IMG/VR virus record: IMGVR_UViG_3300042691_044433
Span: 1-22,804 of that record
Origin: a virus
Direction: 5' to 3' (one strand)
DNA length: 22,804 nt
In this document: positions 21,156 to 22,804 of the stretch, one piece after another
Numbering within the stretch: position 1 is the stretch's first letter
How the letters are laid out: each line of letters starts with the position of its first letter
Position numbers and translations under genes: made by a program
The notes under the pieces: generated by a model
Databases searched by the model: none
Told to the model about the DNA's origin: nothing
What the model saw: the letters and a program-made list of their open reading frames with translations, nothing else

Positions 21156-21673
21156 CCGAGGGTTACGCGCACCGCAGAGGCGTTGGTGACGCTGAGGGCC
21201 CCGTTGATGTTGACCGTGGAGGAGAAGGTGTTGACGCCCTCGAAGGTGTTGGCGGCACTGAGGAGGGCCGAAGGCGGCAGCGCATTGACGAGGCTGGTAC
21301 CCGTGGCCACCAAGAAGACCCAGAGGTCGCGGGGAAGGACGACACCCGTGCCCGCCGAAGTGCGGAAGGTGACGTCGGCGCCCGAGGCTTGGCAGCGCAC
21401 CCAGTAGGTCTTCTCCACGTCGGGGACGATGACGCTGATGGCGGAGGTCAAGGTGCCCGTGAGATCCAACACGGCGTTGCGCGCCTGATCTACCACGCCA
21501 TCGGCGGCACTCACCACGTAGCTGGAACCGCCCGAGATGTCGATGGCCTCATAGCCGGTGATGGCCTGCTGCAGGAGGTTGAGGTTGTTGTTGGTCTTGA
21601 CGCCCCACGTGTTGGCATTCTCGCCAGTGGCCTGCAATTCGAGGCGGAGGGTGGATGAGTAAGTAGAGGGCAT
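20714..21673 (-). CDS. Tail fibre-like protein with shared C-terminal module (319 aa)
   Basis: The N-terminus MPSTYSSTLRLELQATGENA followed by NTWGVKTNNNLNLL is the standard start of many phage fibre proteins (L-x-x-ATGE-x-x-x-TWG-x-x-x-N-x-N). The middle holds beta-rich segments typical of fibre shafts (TFEGVNTFSSTVNINGALSV) and the 'SAGLVRLAD' block seen in repeat-built fibres. The last roughly 145 residues match those of the truncated fibre at the right edge. It should form part of the adsorption apparatus, perhaps joining a head- or tail-proximal end to the LamG/SPRY fibre encoded next. I chose ATG 21673, which shares one base with the adaptor stop; the GTG just before it (21676) would make a GTGA overlap and is equally possible. 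Confidence 0.8.
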   Translation of the reverse strand: MPSTYSSTLRLELQATGENANTWGVKTNNNLNLLQQAITGYEAIDISGGSSYVVSAADGVVDQARNAVLDLTGTLTSAISVIVPDVEKTYWVRCQASGADVTFRTSAGTGVVLPRDLWVFLVATGTSLVNALPPSALLSAANTFEGVNTFSSTVNINGALSVTNASAVRVTLGIASATNTSAGLVRLADTSATLEGIAADQAVTPEGAKAAISRVIQNVQASVYSLVSADAGKQIFHPASATSTATYTIPGNTSVAFAIGTAITFINHASAGPIDISCVDTLYNAFDAGVGGRQLAAAGIATIVKIANTEWVISGIGVS

Positions 21674-22326
21674 CACACGCCTCCCAGCAGGGTGTTGTCG
21701 CCACCAGCGGGCGAGTCATTCTTGAGGTTGTCATCCTGACGAGTGCGGCGGGCCTCGTTGCGCAGCTTCGCAACCGCGTCCTGATACTTGCCTTCCCAGA
21801 TGGCGGCGGCCTGATAGTTCTTCATGAACATGCAGGCCTCGTGCATGCACCCGTAGAAGAGGGCCTCGGGGGCATACTCGGTGAGCCAGTTGGTGGAGGT
21901 ACCCACGGGGCCGATGGAGGTGGGGATCTGGACGTAGGAGATCTCCACGGAGGCCTGCGAGGAGGGCGCGGGGGCAATGAGGAGCTGGTTGTATCCCCAG
22001 CGGGCGTAGTACTTGGGTTCACCCACGGAGGTGCGCTGCGGCCAGTACTCTCGGAGGAACTCGTCGGTACGCATGATGAGCTGGTTGTACCTTCCCGCCG
22101 AAACGTAGTTCACAGCCTTCAGCACCAGCGCGTCGGAGGGGACCGAGACGAGATAGGTGGAGACCGTCGCGGTAGTGTATACCACGAAGCCGTAGGTGTC
22201 AATGTCGCGGGAGAGGCGCATCCGCGTCTGGTCGATGAAGGTGGGGATGGCATCGGCAAACTCGGTGTCGTCATTCTCCGAGGCCGACTTGATGTAGTCG
22301 TAGAGCTGGGTGTAGGAGGTGGACAT
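21673..22326 (-). CDS. Head-tail adaptor, SU10/gp6-like (217 aa)
   Basis: The protein starts MSTSYTQLYDYIKSASENDD, then FADAIPTFIDQTRMRLSRDI, and continues with YLVSVPSDALVLKAVNYVSA, EFLREYWPQRTSVGEPKYYA, LLIAPAPSSQASVEISYVQI, NWLTEYAPEALFYGCMHEAC and IWEGKYQDAVAKLRNEARR. Each block matches the adaptor proteins of podovirus-like phages (SU10 adaptor or gp6-like connector), which bind the portal ring and link it to the tail. About 217 residues is a usual length. Charged and Asn-rich residues fill the C-terminal tail. Start ATG 22326 shares one base with the stop of the truncated fibre (TGATG); a slightly earlier start at 22356 would read into that gene. Finding it between two fibre genes is unusual; portal and capsid genes would be expected beyond the right edge. 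Confidence 0.85.
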   Translation of the reverse strand: MSTSYTQLYDYIKSASENDDTEFADAIPTFIDQTRMRLSRDIDTYGFVVYTTATVSTYLVSVPSDALVLKAVNYVSAGRYNQLIMRTDEFLREYWPQRTSVGEPKYYARWGYNQLLIAPAPSSQASVEISYVQIPTSIGPVGTSTNWLTEYAPEALFYGCMHEACMFMKNYQAAAIWEGKYQDAVAKLRNEARRTRQDDNLKNDSPAGGDNTLLGGV

Positions 22327-22775
22327 CAGGTGACTCCTGCGCCAGAGATCATCCACTGACCCGTATCGACCTTGATGATGGTGGCAAGGGCGGGAGCCGC
22401 CAGAGTGCGGTTGCCCGTGCTGCCATCATTGGCGAAGACGAGGGTGTCGGTGGTGATGGAGACGGTGACGGTGCCCGCCGAAACCTGATTGATGAGGGTG
22501 ATGACGGCCCCCAGAGGGAAGAATACCGAGGCGCTGCTGGGGATGATGATGGTGGCGGCAGCAGTGGCCGACGTGGGATGGAGGACGTGCCGCCCGATAT
22601 CCGCAGAGACCAGCGTGTAGGTGGTGGTAGCCTGCACATTCTGCTGGACGCGGGACATCACCGCGTAGCTGGCCTCTGGGGTAACGGCCCGCTGCGTATC
22701 GGTGCCAGCAAGGGCCGCACTCACGTCGGCAAGGCGCACCAGCCCCGCAGAAGTCTGGGTGGCGCTGGTGATGTT
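22326..22775 (-). repeat. Fibre C-terminal module, copy B
   Basis: This is the partner of copy A, coding for the C-terminal part of the truncated fibre from SATQTSAGLVRLADVSAALA to MISGAGVT. By eye roughly half of the residues agree, with few gaps. The similarity begins near the right edge of the window, so its full extent cannot be judged. Confidence 0.75.
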
Positions 22776-22804
22776 GAGGGCGCTGAGGAACCCCGCCTTG
22801 TCGG
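22326..22804 (-). CDS. Tail fibre-like protein, C-terminal part (5' end outside window)
   Basis: The frame is open to the right edge, so only the last 158 residues are present. They read DKAGFLSALNITSATQTSAG, then LVRLADVSAALAGTDTQRAV and TPEASYAVMSRVQQNVQA, and end WMISGAGVT. Apparent starts inside this stretch (for example GTG at 22739) are internal codons, because the shared module begins upstream of them. The content matches the fibre encoded after the adaptor, making the two a tandem pair separated by the adaptor gene. Function is likely adsorption or fibre assembly. Whether the missing N-terminal part resembles the other fibre cannot be seen. Confidence 0.72.
   Translation of the reverse strand, partial: DKAGFLSALNITSATQTSAGLVRLADVSAALAGTDTQRAVTPEASYAVMSRVQQNVQATTTYTLVSADIGRHVLHPTSATAAATIIIPSSASVFFPLGAVITLINQVSAGTVTVSITTDTLVFANDGSTGNRTLAAPALATIIKVDTGQWMISGAGVT

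Overview
This is part of the late region of a tailed phage genome (Caudoviricetes). It most resembles the podovirus-like phages common in marine and freshwater metagenomes. Every credible gene lies on the minus strand, so the biology reads right to left, from 22804 down to 1. The gene content supports this: an SU10/gp6-type head-tail adaptor, tail fibres, a hub or nozzle-type tail protein, a virion lytic transglycosylase, two very large ejection-type proteins, holin-like proteins, and small protein families seen mainly in environmental phages. The DNA is GC-rich (60-basepair rows counted by hand at 14521 and 21061 give 70% and 67%). The host cannot be read from the sequence. A GTA-type 3TM holin and high GC would fit a proteobacterium, but this is only a guess.

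Layout in transcription order. (1) 22804-19104 holds a truncated fibre, the adaptor, a second fibre sharing its C-terminal module with the first, and a LamG/SPRY-type fibre of lower GC. (2) 19107-18468 holds two small membrane proteins, one holin-like. (3) 18475-10511 is the virion block: hub/nozzle protein, an 87-aa protein, a 783-aa protein with an embedded HExxH metallopeptidase-like domain, a GNAT acetyltransferase, a 318-aa virion protein, an SLT-type lytic transglycosylase and a 487-aa coiled-coil protein. (4) 10504-4695 holds two giant proteins of about 967 aa each, probably ejected internal virion proteins. (5) 4695-4546 is a 49-aa single-pass membrane protein. (6) After the only intergenic gap of note (32 bp, with a candidate promoter) comes a glycan-type cassette at 4513-844: a glycosyltransferase, a glycosyltransferase-methyltransferase-DUF115 fusion and a metallophosphoesterase. 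(7) 851-201 holds three tiny basic proteins, followed by the start of a 3TM holin running off the left edge.

Packing is extreme. Nearly all junctions overlap by 1, 4 or 8 bases or are separated by 1-10 bases, which points to long polycistronic transcripts with translational coupling. Two tracts stand out by composition: the metallopeptidase part of the 783-aa gene (about 37-53% GC) and the LamG/SPRY fibre gene (about 47-52% in sampled rows). Both look like recently acquired modules. I see no tRNA, rRNA, CRISPR array, insertion sequence, integrase or attachment site, and no gene-free stretch longer than 32 bases.
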